A stretch of DNA of 22,385 nucleotides. Origin: an uncultured Eubacteriales bacterium. Lineage in GTDB: Bacteria > Bacillota > Clostridia > Oscillospirales > Oscillospiraceae. The notes under the pieces were generated by a model. It did no database searches and was not told where the DNA came from. It worked only from the letters and a program-made list of their open reading frames with translations. This document shows, piece after piece, positions 14,788-22,110 of this stretch. Made by a program: the position numbers and the translations under genes. The DNA is taken from positions 1 to 22,385 of the forward strand of contig USPI01000005.1 of assembly GCA_900556535.1 (NCBI GenBank). Direction: 5' to 3'. Position 1 is the first letter of the stretch; the number at the start of each line of letters is the position of its first letter.

Positions 14788-17223
14788 ATGAAAAGAAGAA
14801 TTCTGAGCCTCGTGCTCGTGCTCGCGCTCGTGCTGACGATGGTACCGGCGATGAGCATTGCGGCACTGGCGGAGACGATAAACGACGACAACGTTTTTGT
14901 CATGCAGAGCGAGGGCGGCAAGTGTACGCTCGCCTCGACTGTCATGATGCTGCGCCGCCGCGCGATAATCGACGGCAACGCGCAGTGGGAGAGCATAAGC
15001 GAAAGCTCTCTCTCCGGCGCCGCGTGGATACCCGGCACCGGTCTTAACAACAACTTTTCCTACATGGGCATGACCGTCCACGGCGAGCGCCGAAGCGTCA
15101 GCGCGGACTCGCTCAGGGCGCTTTTATCTGAGCACCCCGAGGGCGTCGTCATATACGACTCAGACTCGCCGAGCCACGCCGTACTGCTGACCGACTACGA
15201 CGAGGACAGCGGCATCTTCTACTGCGCCGACCCCGCGGTCGCGGCAAGGCGCATTAAGCTCGCCGACAGCTACATTGCCCAAAACCGCGGCAGAACGCAG
15301 AGCGGCGCCATCGCAGCCATCGACAAGGTATGGCAGATAACCAACAAATCCGGCGGCGGTCCGGGGCTCATCACCGTGAGCCTTGACGCAAACGGCGGCG
15401 TCTGCTCGCAGTCTACCGCCTACATTGCGGGAAACGGCGCGGTGAAGGATCTGCCCACGCCCACGCGCAAGGGCTTTAAATTCCTCGGCTGGTTTGACGC
15501 GCGCGAGGGCGGCAGCAAAATCGAAAACGGCTACAAGCCCGAGAGCAACATGACCATATATGCGCACTGGGAGGATCTCACCGTGCGCGGCAGCGTCGGC
15601 GCTCTTTCGTGGAGCCTCAACCGCGAGATCGGAACGCTCAAAATCACAGGCAGCGGCAAAATGCCCGACTTCAAGTCCGCAGCCGACACGCCCTGGAGCG
15701 CCTACGCCTCGAGCGTAACGAAGCTTGAGCTCGGCGCGGGCGTCAAGACCGTGGGCGACTACGCCTTCGCGGGGCTTACAAACCTCGCAAGCGCCGACTG
15801 CGCCTCAAGCGTGCTCGAATCGCTCGGCAACGGCGCATTCTCCGGCTGCGTGAAACTCGCGGCGCTGACGGGCTTTGACAGCGTGAAGATAATCCTCGCC
15901 GAGTGCTTCAAGGGCTGCAAGGCGATGACCGCCTCGCCCATCCCCGCCGGCTGCACCTCGATAGGCGCGCTCGCCTTCTCCGGCACCCGCATCGAAAATC
16001 TCGCCCTGCCCGCAGGCGTCGTCTACCTCGGCGCGGGCGCATTCAAAAACTGCCTCGACCTTGAGACGGTCACGCTGCCTACCCGCCTTGCAAGGGTGAG
16101 CTCCGAGGCCTTTGCCGGCTGCACCGCGCTCAAAAACGTCGCAATCGGCAGCGACGCCGACACGAGCCACACCACGGGCAGCGCCGTCATCGAGCCGAAC
16201 GCATTCTCCGGCTGCACCGAGCTGGGCAACGTCAGCATTTATAACCGCGCCGAAAATCTCATCATCGACAAGAACGCATTTTTCGGCTGCACCGAGCTCA
16301 AGAGCATGATGATCGACTGCCGCAGGCTCACCCTTAACGACAACGCCCTGCCCGCAGGCGCGAACATGAACTACGTCCACATCTCCGGCAGCTACGGCTC
16401 GTTTGCGCCGCGCGCCTTCGAGGGCGTGACCGCGCCCGTCATCTATCCGCTCAACAGCAGCGGCTGGGACGAGAGCGTGCGCCTTAACTACGGCGGCAGC
16501 CTGAGCTGGGAGGGCGAGGAGAACCACACCCACGATTTCAAGATAACCGTCACCAAACCCACCTGCTCGGAAAACGGCTACACCACCTATGAATGCACCG
16601 GCTGCAAGGAGAAATTCGTCGGCAGCGAGACCTTTAAGCTCGGCCACGATTTCGTTAACGGCAAGTGCAGCGTCTGCGGCGCGGTCAACCCTTTCAAGGA
16701 CCTCGACGCCAAGGGTGCACACATCTACTACGTCGATTCGATACTCTGGGCATCGTCCAACGGCATTACCGCAGGCACGAGCGCAACGGAGTTTTCGCCC
16801 GATGAGACCTGCACGAGAGCGCAGGTCGTGACCTTCCTGTGGCGCGCCGCGGGCAAGCCCGAGCCGAGCGTTGCCGATAGCCCGTTCACGGACGTTGACG
16901 AGGGCAGCTACTACTACAAGGCTGTGCTTTGGGCGGTCGAAAAGGGCATAACAGCAGGCACGAGCGCAACGGAATTTTCGCCCGAAGCGACCTGCACGCG
17001 AGGTCAGTTCGTGACCTTCCTGTGGCGCTTCGAAGAGGAGCCCGTATTCGGCGGCGTGAATCCGTTCAAGGATCTCGCCAGCTCGGATTATTACTACAAG
17101 GCAGTCCTTTGGGCAGCGGAAAACGGCGTTGCCTACGGTAACGGCGACGGCACCTTCGCCCCCGGTGTGCAGTGCTCCCGCGCCCAGGTCGTGACCTTCC
17201 TCTCCCGCGCACTCGCAAAATAA
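14788..17223 (+). CDS. Exported multidomain surface protein: C39-like peptidase, InlB repeat, BspA-type LRRs, SLH repeats
   Basis: 811 aa, single-gene unit. Residues 1-28 form a signal peptide ending AALA. Residues about 35-180 look like a C39-type papain-fold domain: Q40 and C46 in MQSEGGKCT, H130 in SPSHAVLL and D148 in CADPA, in the spacing of oxyanion Gln, nucleophile, His and Asp. An InlB (Listeria-Bacteroides) repeat follows at about 190-262 (FLGWFDAREGG, YAHWED). Residues about 265-570 are BspA-like leucine-rich repeats (AFSGC, AFKNC, AFFGC). About 577-635 is a Cys-pair segment (CTGC, CSVC), and 635-811 holds three SLH-like repeats with TRAQ, TRGQ and SRAQ where classical SLH has TRAE. 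The domain order suggests a wall-bound protein binding or cutting external peptides; the substrate is unknown. Peptidase activity is inferred only from residue spacing. Confidence 0.9.
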   Translation: MKRRILSLVLVLALVLTMVPAMSIAALAETINDDNVFVMQSEGGKCTLASTVMMLRRRAIIDGNAQWESISESSLSGAAWIPGTGLNNNFSYMGMTVHGERRSVSADSLRALLSEHPEGVVIYDSDSPSHAVLLTDYDEDSGIFYCADPAVAARRIKLADSYIAQNRGRTQSGAIAAIDKVWQITNKSGGGPGLITVSLDANGGVCSQSTAYIAGNGAVKDLPTPTRKGFKFLGWFDAREGGSKIENGYKPESNMTIYAHWEDLTVRGSVGALSWSLNREIGTLKITGSGKMPDFKSAADTPWSAYASSVTKLELGAGVKTVGDYAFAGLTNLASADCASSVLESLGNGAFSGCVKLAALTGFDSVKIILAECFKGCKAMTASPIPAGCTSIGALAFSGTRIENLALPAGVVYLGAGAFKNCLDLETVTLPTRLARVSSEAFAGCTALKNVAIGSDADTSHTTGSAVIEPNAFSGCTELGNVSIYNRAENLIIDKNAFFGCTELKSMMIDCRRLTLNDNALPAGANMNYVHISGSYGSFAPRAFEGVTAPVIYPLNSSGWDESVRLNYGGSLSWEGEENHTHDFKITVTKPTCSENGYTTYECTGCKEKFVGSETFKLGHDFVNGKCSVCGAVNPFKDLDAKGAHIYYVDSILWASSNGITAGTSATEFSPDETCTRAQVVTFLWRAAGKPEPSVADSPFTDVDEGSYYYKAVLWAVEKGITAGTSATEFSPEATCTRGQFVTFLWRFEEEPVFGGVNPFKDLASSDYYYKAVLWAAENGVAYGNGDGTFAPGVQCSRAQVVTFLSRALAK

Positions 17224-17235
17224 TAACAAAAAATT

Positions 17236-17266
17236 CGCCCGAGTCACTCTGACTCGGGCGTTTTTT
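17236..17266 (+). terminator. Intrinsic terminator of surface protein gene
   Basis: Eleven-bp perfect stem CGCCCGAGTCA / TGACTCGGGCG, loop CTC, then T6. Repeat copy B starts at the very next base. Confidence 0.93.
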
Positions 17267-17627
17267 ATGGCGCATTGACGCACCTACGGATACATATATC
17301 TCCGGTAGCCCGGTGTCGAGGCTACGGTGGAAACCGTATCTGCCGCGCTGCCCATAGGTGCAGACTAAGGCTGCCCCATCGCCTCCCTTGTGCAAAGGGA
17401 GGTGGGTCGGCGTTAGCCGAGCCGGAGGGATTGTTTTTTTAGCAGCGCCTTGAAATAGGCCGAATACATCTATTCTGTCAGCCCGAAGCTGTTATTACGA
17501 CGAAACCGTTGCTGCTTCGCTCTACAATAGTGCGATGCAGATATTGTTTCCTCCGCATTTTCGTAACCGAGCTACCGCAATAGAAGTATCGGCACAATCT
17601 CAAGGCGCATTGCCCCCATGGCAATGG
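17267..17627. repeat. Composite inverted repeat element, copy B
   Basis: Begins directly after the terminator T tract (ATGGCGCATTGACGC). It holds a left arm (about 17275-17335), a nested second-type repeat (17382-17440), another left-type arm (about 17446-17512) and a right arm (about 17555-17627) ending CCATGGCAATGG. The right edge runs about 28 bp into the 3' end of the YkvI-type gene. No independent gene is visible in the gap. Confidence 0.75.
17382..17440 (+). repeat. Nested short repeat with CTCCCTT hairpin
   Basis: CCTCCCTTGTGCAAAGGGAGG forms a small hairpin, followed by GTGGGTCGGCGTTAGCCGAG, CCGGAGGGATTG and T7. It resembles repeats I know as abundant between genes of gut clostridia. 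The T7 tail could make it terminator-like on the plus strand. Confidence 0.6.
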
Positions 17628-18664
17628 TGGAAGTAGTGGACGGTCATGAGGACTATGAACACGCTGCTGCAATAGCCGAAGATGGGGTAGACGACGCCGA
17701 TGAGGTCGCCGAAGCCGAAGAGGCTGCCGAGGAACATTCCGAGCGCGACGACGGCGGTGAAGGGCTTTCTGCGCGTTTCGACACGCGGGAATTTTGCCGC
17801 GAGCATATTCACCAGCGCCACGAGCCCCGACAACGCCGTGCCGAACATCGCAAGCAGGAGCAGCACACCGTAAACGCCGCCCCAGACTATCCCCCGCTCC
17901 TGCGCGAGCGCGAGCATGGGAAGCTGCGCCGAGCAGACCTCGGGCGATGCGGACACGGACACGAGCACGCTGCACGCTATGAGCAGCAGCAGCGCCGTGC
18001 CGATGGCGATGCCGCCGACGGCCGTGCCCTTGCTCTTTACGAATTTGCCGAGCGGCGCGACTATTGCGATGCCGCCGAACACGTTATAGCAGGCAAAGCT
18101 CACCGCCGCGACCGCCCACGAGCCCATGAGCGGATTTGACGACGCGGCAGCGCCCTGCGGGAGCACGACGCCGTTTTCCCACACGCTCAGCACGCCGAAA
18201 ACGAGCGTCACCGCAGCAAGCACGGGCACCGTCGCCGAGAACGCCGACACCATGCCCGACAGCCCCGCCAGCGACACCAGCGCGACCACCGCGGCAAACA
18301 TCGCCGAGCCGATAAACGACGGCAGAGACACGAGCTGCTCTATAAGCGCACCGACGCCCGCGCTCATGATGGTGCCGATGCCGAACAGGAACAGCCCCTC
18401 AAGCACCATGACCGCGGCGCGCAGCACGGGGACATCGCGCTCGATGACGAGCCTGCCGATGTCGCTCAGCCCCGTTGCGCGGCCGAGCAGCAGCATTATG
18501 ACGCCGACGAAAAACAGCAGCGCCGCGGCGAGCACGAGCCCCGCGATGCCGGATGAGCCGAACGCGCCGAAAAACTGCCACAGCTCCTGACCCGAGACAT
18601 AGCCCGCGCCCAGAAAACAGCCGGCAAACGCCAGCCCTAAACTCAAGCTCCCTATCTTCTTCAT
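17600..18664 (-). CDS. YkvI-type membrane transporter
   Basis: Multi-spanning membrane protein of 354 aa, about ten hydrophobic helices. The N-terminal FAGCFLGAGYVSGQELWQFF, with its helix-breaking GAG and SGQE, matches the YkvI family, which belongs to the LeuT/APC-like superfamily of uptake permeases; the substrate is unknown. YNVFGGIAIVAPLGKFV near residue 195 is a second conserved-looking element. The ATG at 18664 lacks a normal Shine-Dalgarno: the preceding bases are repeat copy C (GCGCGATTGAAAAA). The final residues HCHGGNAP and the TGA stop come from repeat copy B. The gene is thus framed on both sides by the same repeat family and stands alone as a transcription unit. The body of the frame is open and looks intact. 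Confidence 0.85.
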   Translation of the reverse strand: MKKIGSLSLGLAFAGCFLGAGYVSGQELWQFFGAFGSSGIAGLVLAAALLFFVGVIMLLLGRATGLSDIGRLVIERDVPVLRAAVMVLEGLFLFGIGTIMSAGVGALIEQLVSLPSFIGSAMFAAVVALVSLAGLSGMVSAFSATVPVLAAVTLVFGVLSVWENGVVLPQGAAASSNPLMGSWAVAAVSFACYNVFGGIAIVAPLGKFVKSKGTAVGGIAIGTALLLLIACSVLVSVSASPEVCSAQLPMLALAQERGIVWGGVYGVLLLLAMFGTALSGLVALVNMLAAKFPRVETRRKPFTAVVALGMFLGSLFGFGDLIGVVYPIFGYCSSVFIVLMTVHYFHHCHGGNAP

Positions 18665-19270
18665 TTTTTCAATCGCGCTTCAGCGCTTCTCCTATACATT
18701 TATTGCGCCACTGCCGTGGAGGGCAATTCGCTGCTGCCGCAGTGGCAGTTCGCGTTGAGATTTTACCGATACATTTTTTGCGTGAACACGGTTACGAAAG
18801 TGCGGAGGAAACCGCCGCTGCCTCGCGCTATCGGAGTGCGATCTTAGTCGGCACTCACGACAACACTGTAGGGGCGAGCGTTGCTCACCCGCACGGACAG
18901 CAGTTTTGACAATTTGAAATGTTAATGTTAAAAAGGCAAAGCGGCGCCATTGCCAAGACATTGCCTTCCCCTTGAGGGGAAGGTGGGTCGGAGCGCAGCG
19001 GAGAGCCGGATGAGGTGTTTAAATTCTTTAAAAAAGGCTTTAATTCACCTCATCAGTCAGCTATCGCTGACAGCTTCCCCTCAAGGGGAAGCCAATCCAC
19101 TCGCCGTGGAGGCAACTAGCGTTGAGCCAATGCGCTACCGACATTGGCAATTGATTAACTGCCCTGTCACGGTGACGGACTGCTGCGGTTTTGTCTGTAC
19201 TCTCGTAACCGAGCTGACGCAATAAATGTATTGGTAGGTGCGTCAAGGCGCTCTGCCTCCATGGCAATGG
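18665..19270. repeat. Composite inverted repeat element, copy C
   Basis: Fills the whole gap between the two transporter genes. After a T6 tract it has a left-arm fragment (about 18671-18705), an outer-end fragment with GCCGTGGAGGGCAAT (18714-18728), a second left arm (about 18765-18825), a nested hairpin module (18965-19091) and a right arm (about 19165-19250). It ends CCATGGCAATGG at 19270, and the AEC gene stop codon is the next triplet. The small frames inside are repeat-derived. Confidence 0.75.
18965..19091. repeat. Nested palindromic module in copy C
   Basis: Bounded by CTTCCCCTTGAGGGGAAG at 18965-18982 and CTTCCCCTCAAGGGGAAG at 19074-19091, each a small hairpin. Inside, GATGAGGTG and CACCTCATC are inverted around an A/T-rich centre. 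The whole module could fold into one hairpin of about 127 nt, a MITE-like shape. Confidence 0.75.
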
Positions 19271-20209
19271 TTAGAAGGTACCGAGGGATTTAAACAGCAG
19301 CGACCACGCGAACATGGTGAAGCAGCACAGGGCACTGGTCGCAACGACGATATCGCCCGCAAGCTCATCGTCTCCGCCCATCTGCTGGACCATGGTGAAC
19401 GACGCGATGGCGGTCGCCGAGCCGAAGATCGCGATCATGCCGGCAAAGGCGATGCCGCGGATATTCATAAGGTATGCGAGAGTGAGAAAAACTGCGGGCA
19501 TCACGACGAGCCTGCCGAGGCAGACCTCGACGAGGTCGCGGACGTAATTTTTAATGCCGCCCCAACGGAAAAACGCGCCGAGGGCAAAGAGCATCATGGG
19601 GTTGGTCGCGGCGCTTACCTGCCTGACCGCCGACAGCAGCGGCTCGGGGATCTTAATGCCCGCAAGCGCGAATACAAGCCCCGCAACGGTACCCAATATG
19701 AGCGGATTTTTTGCGACGTCGGCAAGCAGGGCGAGAAAATTCGGCCGCCTGCCGCCGAAAAGCTCAAGCAGCACCACCGCGACGGCGTTAAATATCGGCA
19801 CGACCACCGCGATGAGCACGACCACCGGCCCCGCGTCGGCATCGGGCACGAGCGCCGTTGCGAGCGGCAGCCCGATTATGACAAAATTCGAGCGGAAAAT
19901 ACCCTGTATCTTCACGCCGCGCTTGTCGGGGCATTTCTCGGTCAGCAGCACATAGCCGAGCGCGAGCAGTACCTCGGCGACGACCCCGAACGCCGCGAAC
20001 GCGATGAGCTTGGGCTGCACCACGCCGGAGATATCGGAGGTGTAGATGTTGTAAAACAGCATCAGCGGCATGAAGCAGCGAAACAGCACCCTGTTGAGCC
20101 GCGGCACGTCCTCACGGCGTATAGCGCCCAGATGCCTCGCAAGGCAGCCGAGCGCCATGATAAGAAAGATCGGTATGACAGCGTTCAGACAGACTCCGAT
20201 GCTGCTCAT
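19271..20209 (-). CDS. AEC (auxin efflux carrier) family transporter
   Basis: 312 aa with about ten membrane helices in two halves. Family-like features are the N-terminal VIPIFLIMALGCLARHLGAI, RLNRVLFRCFMPLMLFYNIY, the central FRSNFVIIGLPLATAL and the second-half KNPLILGTVAGLVFALAGI. AEC proteins in bacteria export or exchange organic acids such as malate or malonate, but the substrate here cannot be read. The ATG at 20209 overlaps the stop of the DUF896 gene by 4 nt. The stop codon lies directly at the edge of repeat copy C. No intrinsic terminator is visible after it. Confidence 0.92.
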   Translation of the reverse strand: MSSIGVCLNAVIPIFLIMALGCLARHLGAIRREDVPRLNRVLFRCFMPLMLFYNIYTSDISGVVQPKLIAFAAFGVVAEVLLALGYVLLTEKCPDKRGVKIQGIFRSNFVIIGLPLATALVPDADAGPVVVLIAVVVPIFNAVAVVLLELFGGRRPNFLALLADVAKNPLILGTVAGLVFALAGIKIPEPLLSAVRQVSAATNPMMLFALGAFFRWGGIKNYVRDLVEVCLGRLVVMPAVFLTLAYLMNIRGIAFAGMIAIFGSATAIASFTMVQQMGGDDELAGDIVVATSALCCFTMFAWSLLFKSLGTF

Positions 20210-20415
20210 TTTTCGTCCTTTCGGCGGAGCTTATGCTTTTTGCCGTCGGGGGTCTGGACGTAAGTGTTTTCGAGCACCTCTATCGCGCCCTTGCGCCACT
20301 CGTCAAGATACTCCCTGCGCAGTGCATCGCGCTCGGCAAGCTCCTCCGCCGTGAGCTCGCGCTCTTTTTTGAGCCGCGCCAGCTCGTTTATTCTCTGAAG
20401 CTTTGAATTTTCCAT
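20206..20415 (-). CDS. DUF896 (YnzC-like) small protein
   Basis: 69 aa. KLQRINELARLKKERELTAEE followed by LRREYLDEW matches the helical-hairpin DUF896 family typified by Bacillus YnzC, small soluble proteins with no settled function. The C-terminal third (TYVQTPDGKKHKLRRKDEK) is charged. The start overlaps the last base of the yfbR-like gene stop (TAATG), and the end overlaps the AEC start by 4 nt. Translation of all three is therefore coupled. The small size with full family motif makes it a real gene despite its length. Confidence 0.88.
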   Translation of the reverse strand: MENSKLQRINELARLKKERELTAEELAERDALRREYLDEWRKGAIEVLENTYVQTPDGKKHKLRRKDEK

Positions 20416-21002
20416 TATTCGATCGTCCCCAATTCGTCAAGAGTTTTTTCAAAAGCCGGAATGAAATGCTCGATGAAATACTCCGCCTCCGGAAGCTTAT
20501 AGGCGTGTATGGCGGCAAGCGTCTGCTTCTCGGCGTTCAAAAACTCGTTGCTGCCCGCCTTGCGCTCCTCGATGCATTTAATATACGCGCTCAGCTTGTC
20601 CGCCGCCTTCACGATGGGATACAGCTCCTTCTGCGTCTGCCCCGTGAGTATCGGCTCAAACGCGCCCTGAAGCTCGTCGGGGAGCATACCCAGCAGCTTT
20701 TCCGACGCGATGGTCTCAACGCGCCTGTACGCGCTCATGATCTCCTCGTCGTGGTATTTTATAGGCGTGGGCAGGTCGCCCGTGAGTATCTCGCTCGCAT
20801 CGTGATACAGTGCGACCGCGGCACAGGCGTTCGGGTCGCAGTCGATGCCGTAAACGTCGCGGCGGATGACGCCGAGCGCGTGCGCGATGACGGCGACCAT
20901 GTGGCTGTGCTCCTGAATGTTTTCGTGTATCGAATTGCGCATCAGGCTCCAGCGCTCGATATAGCGCATACGCGAGATGAGTGCGAAAAAGTTGCTTTCC
21001 AT
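20415..21002 (-). CDS. YfbR-like HD-domain 5'-nucleotidase
   Basis: HD-fold hydrolase, 195 aa. HENIQEHSHMVA (H32, H34), ALYHDASEILTGDLPTPIKY (H67-D68, E71, D76) and the later KAADKLSAYIKC give the YfbR pattern. E. coli YfbR removes phosphate from deoxyribonucleoside 5'-monophosphates with a divalent metal. The ATG at 21002 has CGGAGAAA about 7 nt upstream. It is the first gene of a three-gene overlapping operon and is divergent from the lipoprotein gene at 21150. A pool-balancing role for dNMPs would complement the tdk/udk salvage genes 13 kb away, but this is inference. Confidence 0.92.
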   Translation of the reverse strand: MESNFFALISRMRYIERWSLMRNSIHENIQEHSHMVAVIAHALGVIRRDVYGIDCDPNACAAVALYHDASEILTGDLPTPIKYHDEEIMSAYRRVETIASEKLLGMLPDELQGAFEPILTGQTQKELYPIVKAADKLSAYIKCIEERKAGSNEFLNAEKQTLAAIHAYKLPEAEYFIEHFIPAFEKTLDELGTIE

Positions 21003-21149
21003 TGCGTTTCTCCGGTTTTTAATGTAAAATAAATGAGTATATTATTCTGCTGTATATTATCACATCGCGCGTATAATATCAAATATTTGCGGAACTTTTT
21101 TTCGCGCGCGGGCGTCATATCGGACAAAAGCGAAAAAGGAGCTGACAAC

Positions 21150-21635
21150 ATGAAAATCATGAAGAAAACACTGTGCGCGGCACTGTGCCTTGCGATAATA
21201 CTCGCACTCGGCGCCTGCTCGAAAAACGGCGGCACGCAGATCGCCAACCCCATGAAGGACTCGAGCGCCGAGGAGTTTGAGGCGGCGGGCGTCGTCATGC
21301 CCGAAATCGGCGGCAAGACCCCGACGGGCTACTCGACGACAGACCTCGGCAGCGGCAAGGTGCTGTATCAGGCCGATTACGGCAGCTTCACCGTCCGCGC
21401 ACAAAAGACCGACAAGCAGGAGGACATCTCCGGCATGAACTACAAGTGGCAGAGCGAAAACCTCTCCACCCCGCAGCTTTTGCAGGGCGACCCCATCGTT
21501 AAGACCGACGGCGCGGGCGCAGGCATCGTGTACTGGTACCTCGGCGGCATGAGCTGGTCGGCAGGCATGACGCAGGGCGCGGATGCGGACACGCTTTTGA
21601 GCATTTATTTTGCCGTTGCGGACGCAAATCCTTAA
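21150..21635 (+). CDS. Putative lipoprotein of unknown function
   Basis: 161 aa from the ATG at 21150, which follows AAAAGGAGCTG. An upstream frame start at 21033 precedes the Shine-Dalgarno and is rejected. The signal peptide (MKIMKKTLCAALCLAIILAL) ends in the lipobox LGAC with C23. The mature part begins with a flexible Ser/Asn stretch (NPMKDSSAEEFEAAGVVMPE), followed by a beta-rich region of about 90 residues (GKVLYQADYGSFTVRAQKT, GIVYWYLGGMSWSAGMT). Family not recognised. A TATAAT box occurs at 21072-21077 but without a good -35. Confidence 0.85.
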   Translation: MKIMKKTLCAALCLAIILALGACSKNGGTQIANPMKDSSAEEFEAAGVVMPEIGGKTPTGYSTTDLGSGKVLYQADYGSFTVRAQKTDKQEDISGMNYKWQSENLSTPQLLQGDPIVKTDGAGAGIVYWYLGGMSWSAGMTQGADADTLLSIYFAVADANP

Positions 21636-21653
21636 AAACAGGGCAAAAAAGGC

Positions 21654-21682
21654 TTTACAAATTCCGCGGCAGGTGTTAGAAT
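21654..21682 (+). promoter_or_regulatory. Promoter for rpsO
   Basis: TTTACA (21654-21659), 17-nt spacer, TAGAAT (21677-21682). Transcription would start near 21689, leaving a leader of about 86 nt. Confidence 0.7.
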
Positions 21683-21688
21683 TACAAG

Positions 21689-21774
21689 GCTAAGCCCGTG
21701 CACTCAGTATTTGGGAGACCTTTCATCCCTTTACTTAGACACAGGGTATTGAAAATTCAGAAAGGGGTATCATT
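21689..21774 (+). promoter_or_regulatory. Structured 5' leader of rpsO, probable S15 autoregulatory RNA
   Basis: The leader can fold so that CCCTTT (21727-21732) pairs with the Shine-Dalgarno region AAAGGG (21761-21766), hiding it, or instead lets CCCT pair with AGGG (21743-21746). rpsO leaders that bind S15 and block translation are known in several phyla, with differing structures. Assignment here rests on position and the mutually exclusive pairings only. Confidence 0.45.
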
Positions 21775-22041
21775 ATGATTACCAAAGAGACTAAGACTGC
21801 TGTTATCGCAGAGAACAAGACCCACGAGAACGACACCGGTTCTCCCGAGGTCCAGATCGCTATCCTCACTCAGCGCATCCGCGAGCTGACCGCTCACCTG
21901 AAGGTCCATCCCAACGACGACCACAGCCGTCTGGGCATGTACAAGATGGTCGGTAAGCGCCGCCGTCTGCTCGACTACCTCGCAAAGAAGGATATCGAGC
22001 GTTACCGCGCAATCATTGCAAAGCTGGGCATCCGTAAGTAA
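21775..22041 (+). CDS. rpsO: 30S ribosomal protein S15
   Basis: Small-subunit ribosomal protein uS15, 88 aa, the standard length, binding the central domain of 16S rRNA early in assembly. [18 protein letters not shown] and [15 protein letters not shown] followed by [11 protein letters not shown] are diagnostic. The ATG at 21775 follows GAAAGGGG with 7-nt spacing. Codons are biased toward CGT/CGC, CTG and ATC as in rpmB, as expected for high expression. It is a single-gene unit with its own promoter, leader and terminator; pnp, often its neighbour in other bacteria, is not in the window. Confidence 0.98.
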   Translation: MITKETKTAVIAENKTHENDTGSPEVQIAILTQRIRELTAHLKVHPNDDHSRLGMYKMVGKRRRLLDYLAKKDIERYRAIIAKLGIRK

Positions 22042-22076
22042 TTCCCGGCATTTCCGAAGGGTATGAAGGTTTGAAG

Positions 22077-22110
22077 CAGGGGACAAGTGAATACTGTCCC
22101 CTGTTTTTTT
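22077..22110 (+). terminator. Intrinsic terminator of rpsO
   Basis: Nine-bp perfect stem CAGGGGACA / TGTCCCCTG, loop AGTGAATAC, then T7. Repeat copy D begins at the next base. Confidence 0.93.

Noticed and set aside
15805..17283. 492-aa minus-strand open frame over the surface protein gene
   Set aside because: Shadow of the plus-strand gene, Ala/Gly/Arg-rich with no recognisable domain, and it runs through the terminator.
18692..19225. Small frames on both strands between the transporters
   Set aside because: Entirely within repeat copy C; composition and content follow the repeat arms.
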